A stretch of 64,000 nt of DNA from Isoetes taiwanensis (GCA_021234155.1 JAJEKV010000080.1:3271867-3335866), one strand, 5' to 3'. Positions 46,310 to 57,639 are shown, counted from the first letter of the stretch. Notes: generated by a model from the letters alone, not told the origin. Numbers and translations: made by a program.

Positions 46310-47052
46310 AACGCATGTTGCTCTTAGTCTATTTGAATAAGGTTAGAGTAGGCGTGTGTTAGATAAAAGTTGTTTTTTTTTGCAAATGCAATAGGTATTA
46401 TTCTTTAAGTTCTGATTTATCTTAAGTTAGTTCATTTATAGCAATTGATAAATTAAGTCCTTGGTTTTAATGTCAAAGTTGCAGAAAGTGCTTATTTCAG
46501 GGCTACAAGTCCATGAGGCTCAGGCTTATTTCTTCCTAATATTATACCTTACCATGCAGGATCACCCCCTTGATTTCACCCTACACATTCACTCATTTCC
46601 CAGCCATTCACCTTGATGTACATGTTGTCTTCACTTCCACCACCAGACAGCATTTTATGTTAACCTTTATTTGATTTTGTATAACAGGCACACCCTCTGC
46701 TCTCATTCATAAACCTTCCATTCTGTTCAAGAGTAGTCCACCATTCATACTTCATCATTCTTCTACTGCCTTACGGTATACATTCATATTCCAGGAAAAG
46801 CTGCCACCATATCACCACATGGCAGCTGAATGTTTGAACTGATTCTTGTACTGTCATTACAGGTTCACCCTCTTGTTCATTCATTATCATCTGACACACT
46901 CAAGGCTTGCTTTCATATAAACTTGCTCTCCAAACATCTTCTCCCATAGTTGCCATTCATTCCATCCATCATGGCAACATTCTGCATGCTGCAAGAATGA
47001 ATTAATGTCTTAAGAGGCTGGAGAACCAGCCTGTCTCTTTTGTTTAGCATGA
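46310..47052 (+). other. 3' untranslated part of the Tat-like element
   Basis: No open frame of note. The bases immediately before the 3' LTR are not purine-rich, so no standard polypurine tract was found. A purine-richer stretch (TTAAGAGGCTGGAGAACC) lies about 45 bp upstream of it. Confidence 0.5.
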
Positions 47053-49465
47053 TGCTGCCACTCATGGCAGCATAGAAGAGCCATTGGCATTTCCAAATAC
47101 ATGGTTCAATAAGCACACAAGGAGTATTTGAAGTTTGCAACTTTGAAGACCATTTGAAAAAGCTACAAAGGACACAAGGACTTGAAGAACCAAAGAAGGA
47201 TATTCACTTGAGAAACATAAAAGGAGTATTTTGGCTAAGTGGAAGGTCATAAGGCAAGTTATTAAAATTCGAAGCCCCATTGAAGATTTCAAGGTCACAA
47301 CTTGGTATGATATCTTGTTCACCATTTGAGCATTGAAGTTTGATATTCTTAAGGTTCTTGAAGAATTGCCTAGCCATTCTCTTCCATTCTATATCTTGAG
47401 TCATCATCTCCATTCCATGTCTAGCCTTCCTTTCCCATTTTTCCATCTCCTCTCATTACATACTATGGTGTTGGTAACATTTCTTTCCCTAGTCAAATGA
47501 AACACACACTCCATGCTCCATCCACCTACTCACCAAAGTTAAGCACTAGGGAGCCCCATGAATTCATTTCTAGAATACCTAGGTTCTAAATATCTACTAG
47601 GTCTTACAAAAGAAGGACAAAAAGCAAGATTTGTCCAACTATGCAAGAGGTGAACTCCCTAGTAGCATTCCATGTCAAAAATTGCAAAAGATATAACATC
47701 CACTTCATCATTCATAATTCCACTTCACCACTCACATCACACGTGTCATCCATATCATCCATACTTCATGCCACCTCACCAAAAATCATTTTTGACTAGG
47801 GAAAAAGATGGTTACCAACCCTTAAGTGCCACATCATCACCATTTTTGCCACCTCACCAAGTCCCATGCCTAGTCACTTCATTTTTTTCACCAAAAACTC
47901 AAAGTATTCCATTCAAAAATTTGATGATACTACCTGGTAGCCCTCATGAAATCATGCCACCTGGCACAAACATTCTTGAAAAAAGAGTTTATATTGACCT
48001 TCTAAATGGCTTTCTTGGGAAAGCGTGCCTCATGAAAAAATGGTAAAACCTACCTACATCTACCCCCATCTATCTACCCTCTCATCCTCGCCAAGTGGCA
48101 TCCCCCGGCATGCCAAGTCGAAACACGAATGAAGCTTGGGTGGGAGGAGACCACGTAATCGATAAAGAGGGCAATGGATCTATATTTATACCTTGGCCTA
48201 TTTTTTCATTCTGCACTGTGGGGGGTATTTCTTCGCAAGAAAAATCAAGAACCCTAAAATTTGCGAGGCCAAGAAACGGATTTTTAGTAAATTTGGAACT
48301 ACCTAATCATGACTATATCCTCCCCGATTTAACTTTGAATGACCTCAAGAACCCTAAGCCTGTGCTAAGCGGCGAAGTAATCTGTTGGATTTTGCAAGAA
48401 TTGAAGCGTAAGCGAGCATTTTTCAAAAAGGGGCAAATCGATTCAGGAAATTTCAAGGCCCTTTGCACATTTGGGAGATTGTCGATACGAAATACATGTC
48501 AGTGCGATCTTCTGCTTGTGGATTTGACCTTCCTTGCTGCATCAATTTACTTGATTGAGCAGTAAAGCTGGTGTCCGATCCCGGAAGTATTATTGGCTCA
48601 TGAATTGTGAGCTATTGGAAGTTATGTGAGACTCATGTTTCCGACTTTGGTATAATTCTCTTTTCTCAACTTTCTTTTCAAGGAAATTTATGCATATCTG
48701 CTAAATATTGTTCTAATTTTTAAACACATTGGATATTAGTGAAATCCTGCTTAGGCTTCATAGGAATAGTCGTCCTGCATCTAAAGAAAACATAAAAAAA
48801 TATAAACATTAGTTGAAACTAAGTCCTAGTTATTTTTTCATCTGATAAGAGCCAAAGCCTATCTTTTCGCTACAAACTCCTCTAACAAAAGGTCCATTCC
48901 ATCTATTCTTATCAAGATCCAAGTAATTCTCTTCTACTTTGTCTCAGGAAAAACAAAACATCTAGATAAATATCTCTGTCATCAAAAAACACAGTCTGTC
49001 AGTGGCAAATTACTCCCTGTTCACCCAGCATTCTAAATAAACCCAAAAGAGGTGTTGCACGTCATCTACAAGAGCAATTTGATTGGTCACAGTTGTCCCA
49101 GATCAAAAAAAATATTTCGCAAAACATCTGAGAATTTCTGCTCTCTGCCGAGGGCATTGACCAGTTTTTGACTAGGTCAGGCATATAATTTTCAAGTATC
49201 TAGAATAGTCTGACTTCAAAAAAGGTCTTGCACATTCTTAATACTATTTGTTGGGATCACATTCATACATTCTTCCAGATAAATCCTCCAGTTATTTGCA
49301 CTTGGCATTGAAAAGAGAATACAGGGTTTTTTCTTGAAATGGGAAAGCTGTACTAACAAGCTTGTGGTGAGAAGTTTTTGCAAAATTTAGGTTCAGAGTG
49401 GTTGCCTAAAGCAACCTGGAGGTCTTCCATTCTAGTTGAGGGTTTTGCCAGGATTACCCTCAACA
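47053..49465 (+). repeat. Tat-like element 3' LTR
   Basis: It runs TGCTGCCACTC to CCCTCAACA and is near-identical to 38457-40902. It lacks a short stretch present in the 5' copy (near 40020-40080). Confidence 0.93.
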
Positions 49466-49993
49466 TGCCCACTCTGTCTTTCGGATGTTGAGACTCTTGA
49501 GCATTGTCTCTTTGATTGTCCTGAGGTTCAACCAGCATGGTCCTGGCTACAGGGTTTGTTTAACAGTACATTGGATTGCAGATGCATCCTCTTGGCATCC
49601 TATCCCAATGCATGGCCTCCAGCTAAACAAAGGGCATTCCATCTTGGTTCTGGTTGGCTCCTATGGTCGATATGGGAGCGTCGCAAACACCACATCTTTC
49701 ATGGCATTAATTCTTCTGCACGCGATGTTATTACGGTGGCCCAAAAAAAGATATTGACAGCCTATGAGTGTTCCTCTCTTGACTCAGAAATGATGGAACG
49801 CATTTGGATTCAGTATCTTCGAATTGATTCTTATCATTAGTCTCCTATTCTGGAGTAAGTACATTGTGCTCCAGGCTCGTGCTTCTGTGGCATCTTTTTG
49901 TGCTTACACAGTTAGATGAGACATGTAAATTTTGTACTTTTTATCTGATTAATAAACTTTTTGGCTTTCGTCCTTCAAAAAAAAAAAAAAAAA
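49466..49993 (+). pseudogene. LINE zinc-binding domain, 3' UTR and poly(A)
   Basis: After the TGCCC duplication the + frame reads CPLCLSDVETLEHCLFDCPE, then VQPAWSWLQGL, WLLWSIWERRKHHIFHG and SLDSEMMERIWIQYL. This is the zf-RVT region that ends plant LINE ORF2 proteins. A stop at 49838, AATAAA at 49951 and about 17 A residues finish the element. Confidence 0.9.
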
Positions 49994-50010
49994 AGATTAT
50001 CGTGATAAAA
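49994..50010. repeat. LINE target site duplication (right)
   Basis: AGATTATCGTGATAAAA directly follows the poly(A) tail and matches 36266-36282. Confidence 0.88.
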
Positions 50011-51030
50011 TCTCTCCTTGCAAATTTCGTGGTTGGAGCTTTGAATGGGTGGCTAGAATTAAATAATCTTCTCCATCCCTGAGTTAAGGAGGTTAATCCT
50101 ACCATCTTGATGGGAATGTACATAACCCACTCGACCTCTGGCCCCGTGGGTTATAGCACATAACCATCTCTATGGCAGTATTAACCTCCTCATAAGTTTA
50201 GTCAGGTCTTGTCTGGGTGTGTGTCCCATAAGTTTTGGGTTCTCGTGGATATTAAAACCTATAAGTATCTATCTACATTTTGACAAATTTCACCTGCTAC
50301 CCTTGAGTTTCGATAATTTTCTGAATTGCCCTTTTGTCAACATACAACATATTTTGTATTTGTAGAAATAGTTCAAATGCTCCTAAGATTTAAGTGCAGT
50401 AGGCAAGGCAGAATACAAAGCATTGAACCTAAAAGAAGCACCCCCAACCCCAGGGCAGATGCAATCCTTCTATAAGGGAAATGCAATAGGGTCTTTATCC
50501 ATCTAAGCAGATGTCTACCACGTCAGCAGGGCAGCAGTCACAGGGTAAGATGGATAAGAAGGGCTCATACAGGGATCAGCAAGCACACGAGGGCCCAGCA
50601 GGGAAATCAGTGAAGTACTTCCTGGATAGCATTCCAAAGGAAAAGAGGGAAGAGTGCATAAAAAGTAAGCTATGTTTCAGCCATAGCAGACCTTATAGAT
50701 TGGGAGTCGCCAACAGAGCTGGATGACGACGACGATGACCAGTAGGAGGCAGAAGGCTATTGAGGGTGAATGTAGAATATGTGCAACAATTGAGTCGGGT
50801 AATATCGAAGGTCAGTCCACACTTATTTAAGCAGAGGGCATCATAGATGATAAGCCCTATGTAGTTCTCATACAGTAGCTCCCACAATTTTGCTGCACCC
50901 AGGTTAGCAGCATTGTTAAAATGCAAGACCCTCAAATCGAAGCCAAGGTCAGTCAATATGGCAATTGGGGCAATAGGCCACACCAAAGGAAGAAGAGTCA
51001 ATTTTGACATAGACCTTGTTAAGAAATGAG
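50011..51030. other. Intergenic DNA, one weak open frame
   Basis: A short + frame at 50511-50726 (MSTTSAGQQSQGKMDKKGSY and onward) is low-complexity and matches nothing I know. No transposon ends were seen. Confidence 0.35.
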
Positions 51031-51034
51031 TCTT

Positions 51035-51105
51035 CTACAAACTGGGGATCGAACCCAAAACCTCTTACTTGCAAACCAAGTACTCTACCACTGAGCTACC
51101 AGCCC
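51035..51105 (-). other. tRNA-like sequence (SINE head or tRNA-Ala-like pseudogene)
   Basis: The minus strand reads GGGCTGG, TAGCTCAGTGGTAGAG (A-box), a potential anticodon loop TTTGCAA (TGC, Ala) and TTGGGTTCGATCCCCAG (B-box and T-arm). The D- and T-arms fold, but the acceptor ends (GGGCTGG against TTTGTAG) do not pair and the anticodon stem has mismatches. It is therefore a tRNA-derived SINE head or a decayed tRNA rather than a working gene. No poly(A) tail or target duplication was identified. Confidence 0.6.
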
Positions 51106-51179
51106 TTCGATCCACTACAAAAGAAGGGGTCCATTAGTGTCATTAGTTGTGTCAATATTTGGCCTCAAAATGGCAACTC

Positions 51180-51860
51180 AAATTTTTTTAATAACTGATG
51201 CTATGGGTGAGGCAACCCGGTGACACAATGTGGCAATGAGAACGTCATATATAATGTCAACATTTTTGTCACTTACAACGTCAAAGATAATGTCACCTTT
51301 AGAGTCAAATATATTGTCGGAACTTTTGTCACCTAACATCAAGTATAGTGTCAGAACTTTTGTCACCTACAACGTCAATGGCTACATCGCTTGTAACGTC
51401 AACTATAAGACCAACTATAACATCAACTGTAACATCAACTATAAGACCAACTATAATGTCAAGCATAATACCACTATTAATGTCATTGGTGAAGTCGCCT
51501 ATAGAGTCACATGCAGCATCATCTATAGTTCCACTTACAACTTCACATATATGGTCGCTAATAACACCACTCATAATGCTAAAATTTTTGTCATAGATTA
51601 TGCCAAACCTATTGTCACCTATAATAGCATCTTTACGAACACTTATAAAGGTATAAAAAATGATATCTATTTCCTCAATATCAATGTCACCTATTTTGCC
51701 AATATTAATGTCATTTATTATGTCATCTATATCCTCAATAATAATGGCATTCCTTGATCTATTGTTGCCTCATATAATGGCACTAATAGTGGCCATCAAT
51801 TCGAACAACATTAATGTCATGTATTGATATTATTGTTTATGTCGTGCTTAAGGTTATAGA
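51180..51860. repeat. Degenerate short-period tandem repeat (TATAA-GTCA type)
   Basis: Variants of AACGTCAACTATAAGACC and AATGTCACTTATAAT run for nearly 700 bp with spacing in multiples of three (often 15). The + strand therefore stays open for 175 codons (51230-51757, rich in Tyr/Asn/Val/Ile) and other frames on both strands stay partly open. Codon content is that of the repeat, not of a gene. Confidence 0.8.
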
Positions 51861-51869
51861 TAGTGCCAT

Positions 51870-52935
51870 CTAGAGAGCCAGTTGTGCTTTATTTAGAATG
51901 AGCAATTGGTTTCAACATTAGACAATGGATTCTGTAATACAACATGGAAAATGGGTCGCATTTTTTATCGGAAGATGAACTATGTGATGCCACGTGGCAC
52001 ATCCCTACATTCCGGAATGGAAAAAGGGACGCCAATTCTGTGACTATCAAAAATGAACTGGCTACTCCAGGTCAAAACTTCTGTGGGATTTGGACCCACA
52101 AATCCAAGAATTTCATGGCAAAAATCTGCAAAATGTTGATGCAAGAACAAGGCGTATATTTATCCATGTTAAAGCCAGTTTTCTGCCGGATCATGCAAAT
52201 GCTCACCTTCCTATAGCCATTCCTTTTGTTGAACACAGAGTGGCAGAAGCATCCGATGAGATATAAGAGGCCAAACATGCAAAAAAAGGAAAAAAAAATA
52301 AAGAGCATTCAGAAGCGATAGCGGCAGAGGTACCTGATGAAATTCCCTTTCTTCCCTCTCCTTCACCGTCTTCTTAGCTCCATCAAAACGAAGCTCCAAA
52401 CTAAGAAAAACGGGAATAAAGTAGGTAATAACTCACAAGAATGAACAACAAAATCAATAATACAGAGCAAACCATATTTTTCTTCAAGAAAGAGGCCTAA
52501 TCATGTGTGCTCACTCTCCTTTGTCGCCAAGAACCTCCAGAAACCACATAATTACAAATATTACGAAATTTTAAGCTAAAAACAACGAAAACAGAAGCGG
52601 ATTAGGAGGATTTGAAACATAAACCGCCAAGAACTCGAGAATCGCGACCTGTTGCAAGCTATTGCCTCCTAATCGGTGTTACCGTTGAGCATGTTGTCCA
52701 GCGCCTCATTCTAAGCTTGTTTATTTGTTTAAATACTAACCCAGCTTATATAGCATACCAGGCTCGCTGTATAGAGAGCAGGGCTGTGTTTATGAAACCA
52801 GAAGTGAAGAAGAACAAGCAGATGAGATGGCCATAGCCATCGAGCGTTAGGGGCTACTGAGCGCCATAGCCGCCCATCGCCATCGCCAGACCTGCACCTA
52901 AAAATTTGCAAAAAACAAAAACGCTCCCCATTTCC
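51870..52935. other. Intergenic DNA, no gene recognised
   Basis: No homology seen. GCCATAGCC words occur near 52829 and 52862. Confidence 0.4.
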
Positions 52936-52938
52936 ATG

Positions 52939-53062
52939 TTGTGGGGGGATGCCCACCGGTCGCACTTTCCGGTGTGGCCGGTGACCCGCTCCCGGCTGCC
53001 GTCGGTCGCGGGATCCCACCATCCACACTGGAAAGTGCTCCCGGTGGGCACCCCCCATACAA
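52939..53062. repeat. Long hairpin with conserved apex, copy B
   Basis: The arm 52939-52989 (GGGGGGATGCCCACCGG, CGCACTTTCC, GTGTGG, CCCGC) pairs with 53008-53062 over about 50 bp with scattered mismatches. The apex TCCCGGCTGCCGTCGGTC (52990-53007) is 15/18 identical to that of the 35.8-kb hairpin, all three changes being transitions. The arms share no sequence with copy A beyond the CGC/GCG next to the apex. Confidence 0.88.
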
Positions 53063-53539
53063 CCTTATAAATTTACTTAGCCAGATTCATATATTCAACC
53101 ATGGCTTTGTAATATTTTGTGATACTAAGAGAGCTCTTAGCTACTCCATATGTGTATATAATATGCAAGGGCCAAGTTTTCAAGACTGGAATAATGGTAT
53201 TGTTTAACCATGTATAGTTATGGGCGAAAAGGCATTAGTCGTATATTGAACCTTGAGAAGGTTTCTTTGAAAGCCTTGTTGTTGCCCAGTATGCATAGAT
53301 CTGCATCTAACAGTGCTAACAGATCATTTTGACTGTCACCACAAAAAACTACCATCTTATTTCCTTAAACTTTATCTTGCACTTCGTTGTTGAAACCATA
53401 CATTGTTCTCAGTGAAAGAATCCATCTGACATGCCTTCCAAACTAAATTTTAAGTCATTGGATCTAACACTTTCTCTACAACCTCTGCACCTGTTATGGA
53501 GAGGAATTCTTTTTTACTGCTTTCCTGATCTCTTGCCTG

Positions 53540-54090
53540 ATTATAGATGAATAATATGTACTTCGTTGTCATCAACTCTACAATGAGTTTAGTCAAGAAA
53601 AGCTTTACACTATGTCATCATGAAAGTCTTCATAGCGAAGTTTGTCTTCATAACAAGCGTGATATAGAATGTCCTCCCACCGTGATCAACTTGCTCTACA
53701 TTGATATATATTCTGCAGGCGGCAAGCAATGTCTTCTCCGATGTCTTAGATGACTGAAATGAAACAACAAAAACAAACTGCTCAGCTTCATCTAGAAATT
53801 ATATTCACCCAACTAAGCCAATACCGCAGTAAAAAAATTACAACACTTAGGGTGATATCCCTACAAATGTGACAAAGTCTGAAAGGACACCTTATAGCAT
53901 CATTTGCCAAAAAATCTGGAGCACTTTATCAACGCTGCCCTGCTCAACAAAGGCAATGATAATGGCAGCCTTAGAATTAAAATCTCTATTAGGAATACCA
54001 TCAAAGACCGTTGCTGCATGTCTCATATTTCTATACATCCCATACATATCAACAAGTGCATCTTCCTATCATGGTATCAGAATCAAATTC
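53540..54090 (-). pseudogene. PPR protein C-terminal fragment
   Basis: The minus strand at about 54070-53860 reads DALVDMYGMYRNMRHAATVF, DGIPNRDFNSKAAIIIAF, VEQGSVDKVLQIFWQMM, a stop, then GVLSDFVTFVG. This is the PLS-type PPR pattern (ALVDMY, VFD, MP, PDxVTFVGVL). Near 53730 KTLLAACRIYINVEQ matches the LLSACRIHGNVE block of the E domain. These proteins act in organellar RNA processing or editing. Stops and gaps show decay. Confidence 0.7.
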
Positions 54091-54099
54091 ATAGGAAAT

Positions 54100-55095
54100 A
54101 AGAGTTGTTTGCCTTAGAATGCTTAGCAGAGTACAGATTGTGATAGCTGGTATTGTTTGCCATAGCTGGGAAGAGGAGAAATAGATTATAAGCAGGGTAC
54201 TAAAAATAATAAGATAAGAAGCCGCTATCATTTATCAAATCGCTGCTCCCATGCTGATCCCATGTTTAGTTTGTAGCATTCACACTGTCTATAGCCGGCA
54301 CATATAGCAGTTCAATATAGAAAAGTTTCTCAAGCTGGAAGTTATAGCTGGCATGCTCCACCATAACTGTTATCTGGAGAAGTCTCAGCCTAGAAGCTAG
54401 AAAACCTAGAAGCGAGAATTAAATATTGGGCCTGTTGCCAGTGATTCTCAGGGCCAAAATCGATTATTCTATGCTTTGTGGACTCTTGCAAAAAAAAAAC
54501 CTTAGCCTTGACCTGGAGAGAACTTGAACGATTCCGGCCGATTTCTGATCGCCCTAACGTAACAACTCTTGCCTAAATTGAAACCTAACTAAATATTAAA
54601 GGCAAAATTTAACATAACAAATGCTAACAAGTCCCTATAGTTGCCCTATTCTCAAAAAGTAGCCAATGCCTCGTAACTGCTCTGGCTCTGTAACAAAGTT
54701 GTATCCATCGTATTGCGCACACAAAAAATAATAGATCCTTTATAATACCAAGAGTAGCTCTAAAATCGTATAAAAATGCAATATAATATTACTATATTGC
54801 CCTCCAGCAGACTGTATATAGTATTTTAAAAACGTGAAGGATTGTCTGGATTTTTTCACCCTTTTTGGCCACTAGTGAGTCGACCCATGTCAAAAATTAT
54901 TTTGCGAATCTTTTTTCCTGCAGGTTTTGTTGCTTCTGGTCTCAATTCTGAAATTCTTAGGCAACATTTTGAAATATATTCGTTTATACTGTACTGTCTT
55001 CAACAATCCGATCGGGGTTGTTCATGAGCCCGACATTAACGGCTAAAGTGAGCCTGGCCAAATTTCATGTTGAGAGTGGCATGATGGGGCAAAAG
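54100..55095. other. Intergenic DNA, no gene recognised
   Basis: AT-rich with no supported feature. Confidence 0.4.
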
Positions 55096-55097
55096 CT

Positions 55098-55920
55098 TCA
55101 ACTATGGCCTCCACCTAACGACGTTGGCCGAGTTTCAGCCCCAAAGTTCGCCCCAGTGGGCCATTCCTTTATACATAAAAGGGGTAATAAAATATGTGGC
55201 CACTTCCACTCGTCAGGGGTTAAGTGAAGTATGGGTGAGGCCCAGAGCCAGCAGTCTACCACCATAGGGCAGAAGAACATGTGCTCCACTGATTCACATT
55301 GCCCACATCCTAGTGGGCAGAGATCTGATTCCGTTATTTTCCTCCTTCTCAACCGAGACATGGTGCTGATTCCATCCTGAAGAGCTAGCCACCAGAACAA
55401 CTGTATCTTCTTGGAGCACCAGCTTTGCCAGGAGCTCACCAAGAGCAGCAGGAACACCTTATCCGTAACATCCAGGCTGGCCAAAACTTTGAAGGGAGAG
55501 AGGTTTCTTTTTAGCCTGTAAATCCCCTTTACCGAGTATCCCTCCTGCTCTTGCCCCTCAATCCCCCAGACCTCACCAAGGCCTATAATCCCTGACCAAT
55601 CATGCACATTAGCCAAAATACATCTAAAGATACTCTTATCCAGCCCACTAGCCTGTTTGAGCCGAGTTTGAAGATCAGACCAAGACATCCATTGGCCATC
55701 CAACCACACGTCAACTAAGTGGCGGATCCCTTGTTGTCTCCACCTTGAATATATGCGGGGGTGGACCAGAGCCAGAGGTAGCCCACGCTTTTCCCATACT
55801 GTTGTATTCCAGAAGATGCTAAGGCCCCCCACTTCCTCCAGGGATGGCTTTAGGTGGAAAACTTCTATGACCTCCTGCCATGCACTGAGTAGGCCTGAGG
55901 CATTTTGGTAGTTTTATCAA
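55098..55920 (-). pseudogene. LINE reverse transcriptase C-terminal fragment
   Basis: A single minus frame (55832-55098, extending upstream to about 55920) reads GGLSIFWNTTVWEKRGLPLA, VDVWLDGQWMSWSDLQTRL, WCSKKIQLFWWLALQDGIST, and the zinc-binding DLCPLGCGQCESVEHMFFCP. This is the C-terminal half of a plant LINE ORF2, from a family different from the one at 36-50 kb. The open frame is long (over 240 codons), so decay is slight, but RT core and endonuclease are absent. Confidence 0.85.
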
Positions 55921-56024
55921 ATTATATGGTTGGGTTGTGCCGCAGAAAAAAATCTTCATGAATGCATTGATGACGAATAGGATCCAATGGAATGTCAATG
56001 GAGAGCACAGATCATAGGAACTTA

Positions 56025-56055
56025 GGGTACCTTCACACTAAAAGGTTAAAATTGT
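56025..56055. repeat. Harbinger terminal inverted repeat (left)
   Basis: GGGTACCTTCACACTAAAAG and the following GTTAAAATT pair with the right end at 62340-62370, with a few mismatches. Confidence 0.88.
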
Positions 56056-56856
56056 TATGTTAAGAAAATTTAGCTTAACTAGCAACGCACATGTTTTTTG
56101 TTAAGAAAATTGTTAAAAAGGGGGGGTTAATTTGTAACAATTTGTTAGCGCTAAATTAAGGATTTAACCGGTTTTCACATTGCAGGTTGTTATGTTAAAG
56201 GTTAACAATTGATTAACAATCTTCCGAAAATCGCACGAAATTTTATTGGAAGCCCCTGGCGCTGGGTTAGCGCTGTTACGGCGGCTCCGTCGCCGCTCCA
56301 TCGCCAATCGACCAGAAGTTTCTTCAGACCAGAAGTTCCAGACCAGCATTCTTCAGCATTTTTTTTCTCTGGTATGCATTCTTCACAGAACCAACATTCC
56401 TCAGCATTTTTTTTCTCTGGTATGCATTCTTCACGGAATCAGCATTCTTCAGCATTTTCTTTCTCTGGTATGCATTTCGTTTTTGTCTTCCTGAAAAAAC
56501 ATACCAGATTCTTCATGTTTTTTGTTTAGGCAAAGGACTTCTTCTCCCTTGCACGCCCAATATCAGATAACCGATACCATACCAGACAATCAGGTATTTT
56601 TTCTATCTATCTTTTGTGTTCTCTATCTTTTGTGTTTCTCTATCTTTTGTGTTCTTTGTCTCTATCTTTTAGTTTAGTTTACCATCACCATCAGTTCATA
56701 TCCCATCAGCTCATATCCCATCAGTGTATATGAAGATCTCTATCTATCTGTCTCATTTTTTGGTTGGCACCTTCCACATAACCTGGTCCCTAACCTTGTC
56801 CTAACCTGGTCCTAAAATCACATAAAAAGGGTACTAATTAAAATGTACTAATTAAA

Positions 56857-57639
56857 ATGCAGCAAATGGCCAGTAGTGATCAAAATGATGTAGAGATTGT
56901 AGCACCTTCCAGCGCTAGCAGCAAGGGAGAGAAGCGAGTGAGGGCAAGAAATTGGACCTTGAGTGAGGTAATCGTATTGATTGAAGCGAAGAGAATTGAA
57001 TGGGAAGTTGTAGATACCCATGTGTCTACTCGAGATGTGATTGAAACTGCAGCAAGCAAATGGAAGAAAATATCAGAGTTTTTGGCAAATCAAGGGTACG
57101 TTCGAACTGCTGACATGTGCAAGACCAAATGGGACAATGTGTTATCAGATTATAAGCTTATAAAGGATTTGGATAAGCGAACAGGGGCAGCTCCATACTT
57201 TAGCATGTCTAAGGCAAGCAGAAAGGCTGAGAAAATCGTGCCTCTTGATTTTGATCAGCAGGTATTTGAGTTGTTAGATACATTTCAAGGGAGAAGGCCA
57301 TCCATTAATCCACCCGTTACCATTGATAGTAGTGTGGGTGTGACTGCGGAGTCCACTCCCACTCCAGGTGATAGGGAGGCAGGATCAAGCGGAAAGAAGA
57401 GAAAGAAGAGTTCAGCTGTTGACACCCTTGCTAAGCTGCTCCAAGACGTTGAATCACGCAAGATTGACATAGAAACATCATTAGTCACAACCCAAAAGGA
57501 GGCAGTGGAGATTGAAAGAGCAAGATGCCTAGCAGATAGAGAGGATGCTGCAGCTGAAAGAGAAGATCGACGAATTCTTGTGCAAGCATTTGCAAGTATT
57601 GCTAAATCATGGGAAAAGATAAGCGAAAGGCTTGGTTGA
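56857..57639 (+). CDS. Harbinger SANT/Myb-like DNA-binding protein (ORF1)
   Basis: It is an uninterrupted 260-codon ORF from the ATG at 56857. Residues ~25-115 form a trihelix/SANT-like domain: NWTLSEVIVLIEAKRIEWEV, ASKWKKISEFLANQGYVRTA, and CKTKWDNVLSDYKLIKDLDK. Residues ~185-195 are a basic SSGKKRKKSS stretch that could serve as a nuclear signal. The rest is a charged predicted coiled coil (TLAKLLQDVESRKIDIETSL) ending SWEKISERLG. In this superfamily the Myb-like protein helps the transposase bind DNA and enter the nucleus. It lies 0.8 kb inside the left end and upstream of the transposase, the usual order in many plant elements. No stops or frame changes. Confidence 0.92.
   Translation: MQQMASSDQNDVEIVAPSSASSKGEKRVRARNWTLSEVIVLIEAKRIEWEVVDTHVSTRDVIETAASKWKKISEFLANQGYVRTADMCKTKWDNVLSDYKLIKDLDKRTGAAPYFSMSKASRKAEKIVPLDFDQQVFELLDTFQGRRPSINPPVTIDSSVGVTAESTPTPGDREAGSSGKKRKKSSAVDTLAKLLQDVESRKIDIETSLVTTQKEAVEIERARCLADREDAAAEREDRRILVQAFASIAKSWEKISERLG

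Larger units (their letters stand above)
38457..49465 (+). mobile_element. Ty3/gypsy LTR retrotransposon, Tat-like, nested in the LINE
   Basis: It is an 11,009-bp element with LTRs of 2,446 and 2,413 bp (both TG...CA), gag with a zinc knuckle, aspartic protease, an RNase H of the cellular/archaeal type, reverse transcriptase, a second degenerate gypsy RNase H and integrase. There is no chromodomain. The extra RNase H and non-chromovirus pol suggest the Tat branch (OTA group). The extra RNase H lies before the RT rather than after it. Frame changes break pol at several places. Confidence 0.92.
36283..49993 (+). mobile_element. LINE retrotransposon with inverted 5' part, split by an LTR element
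   Basis: It is bounded by a 17-bp duplication with one mismatch and ends in poly(A) at about 49977-49993, with AATAAA at 49951. The left 0.93 kb (36283 to about 37210) encodes reverse transcriptase on the minus strand. From about 37215 the coding sense is plus and continues through the C-terminal RT region to the zinc-binding domain. An inverted 5' segment next to a sense 3' segment is what twin priming produces. An 11-kb LTR retrotransposon sits inside at 38457-49465. The element is 5'-truncated and has no endonuclease domain here. Confidence 0.9.
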
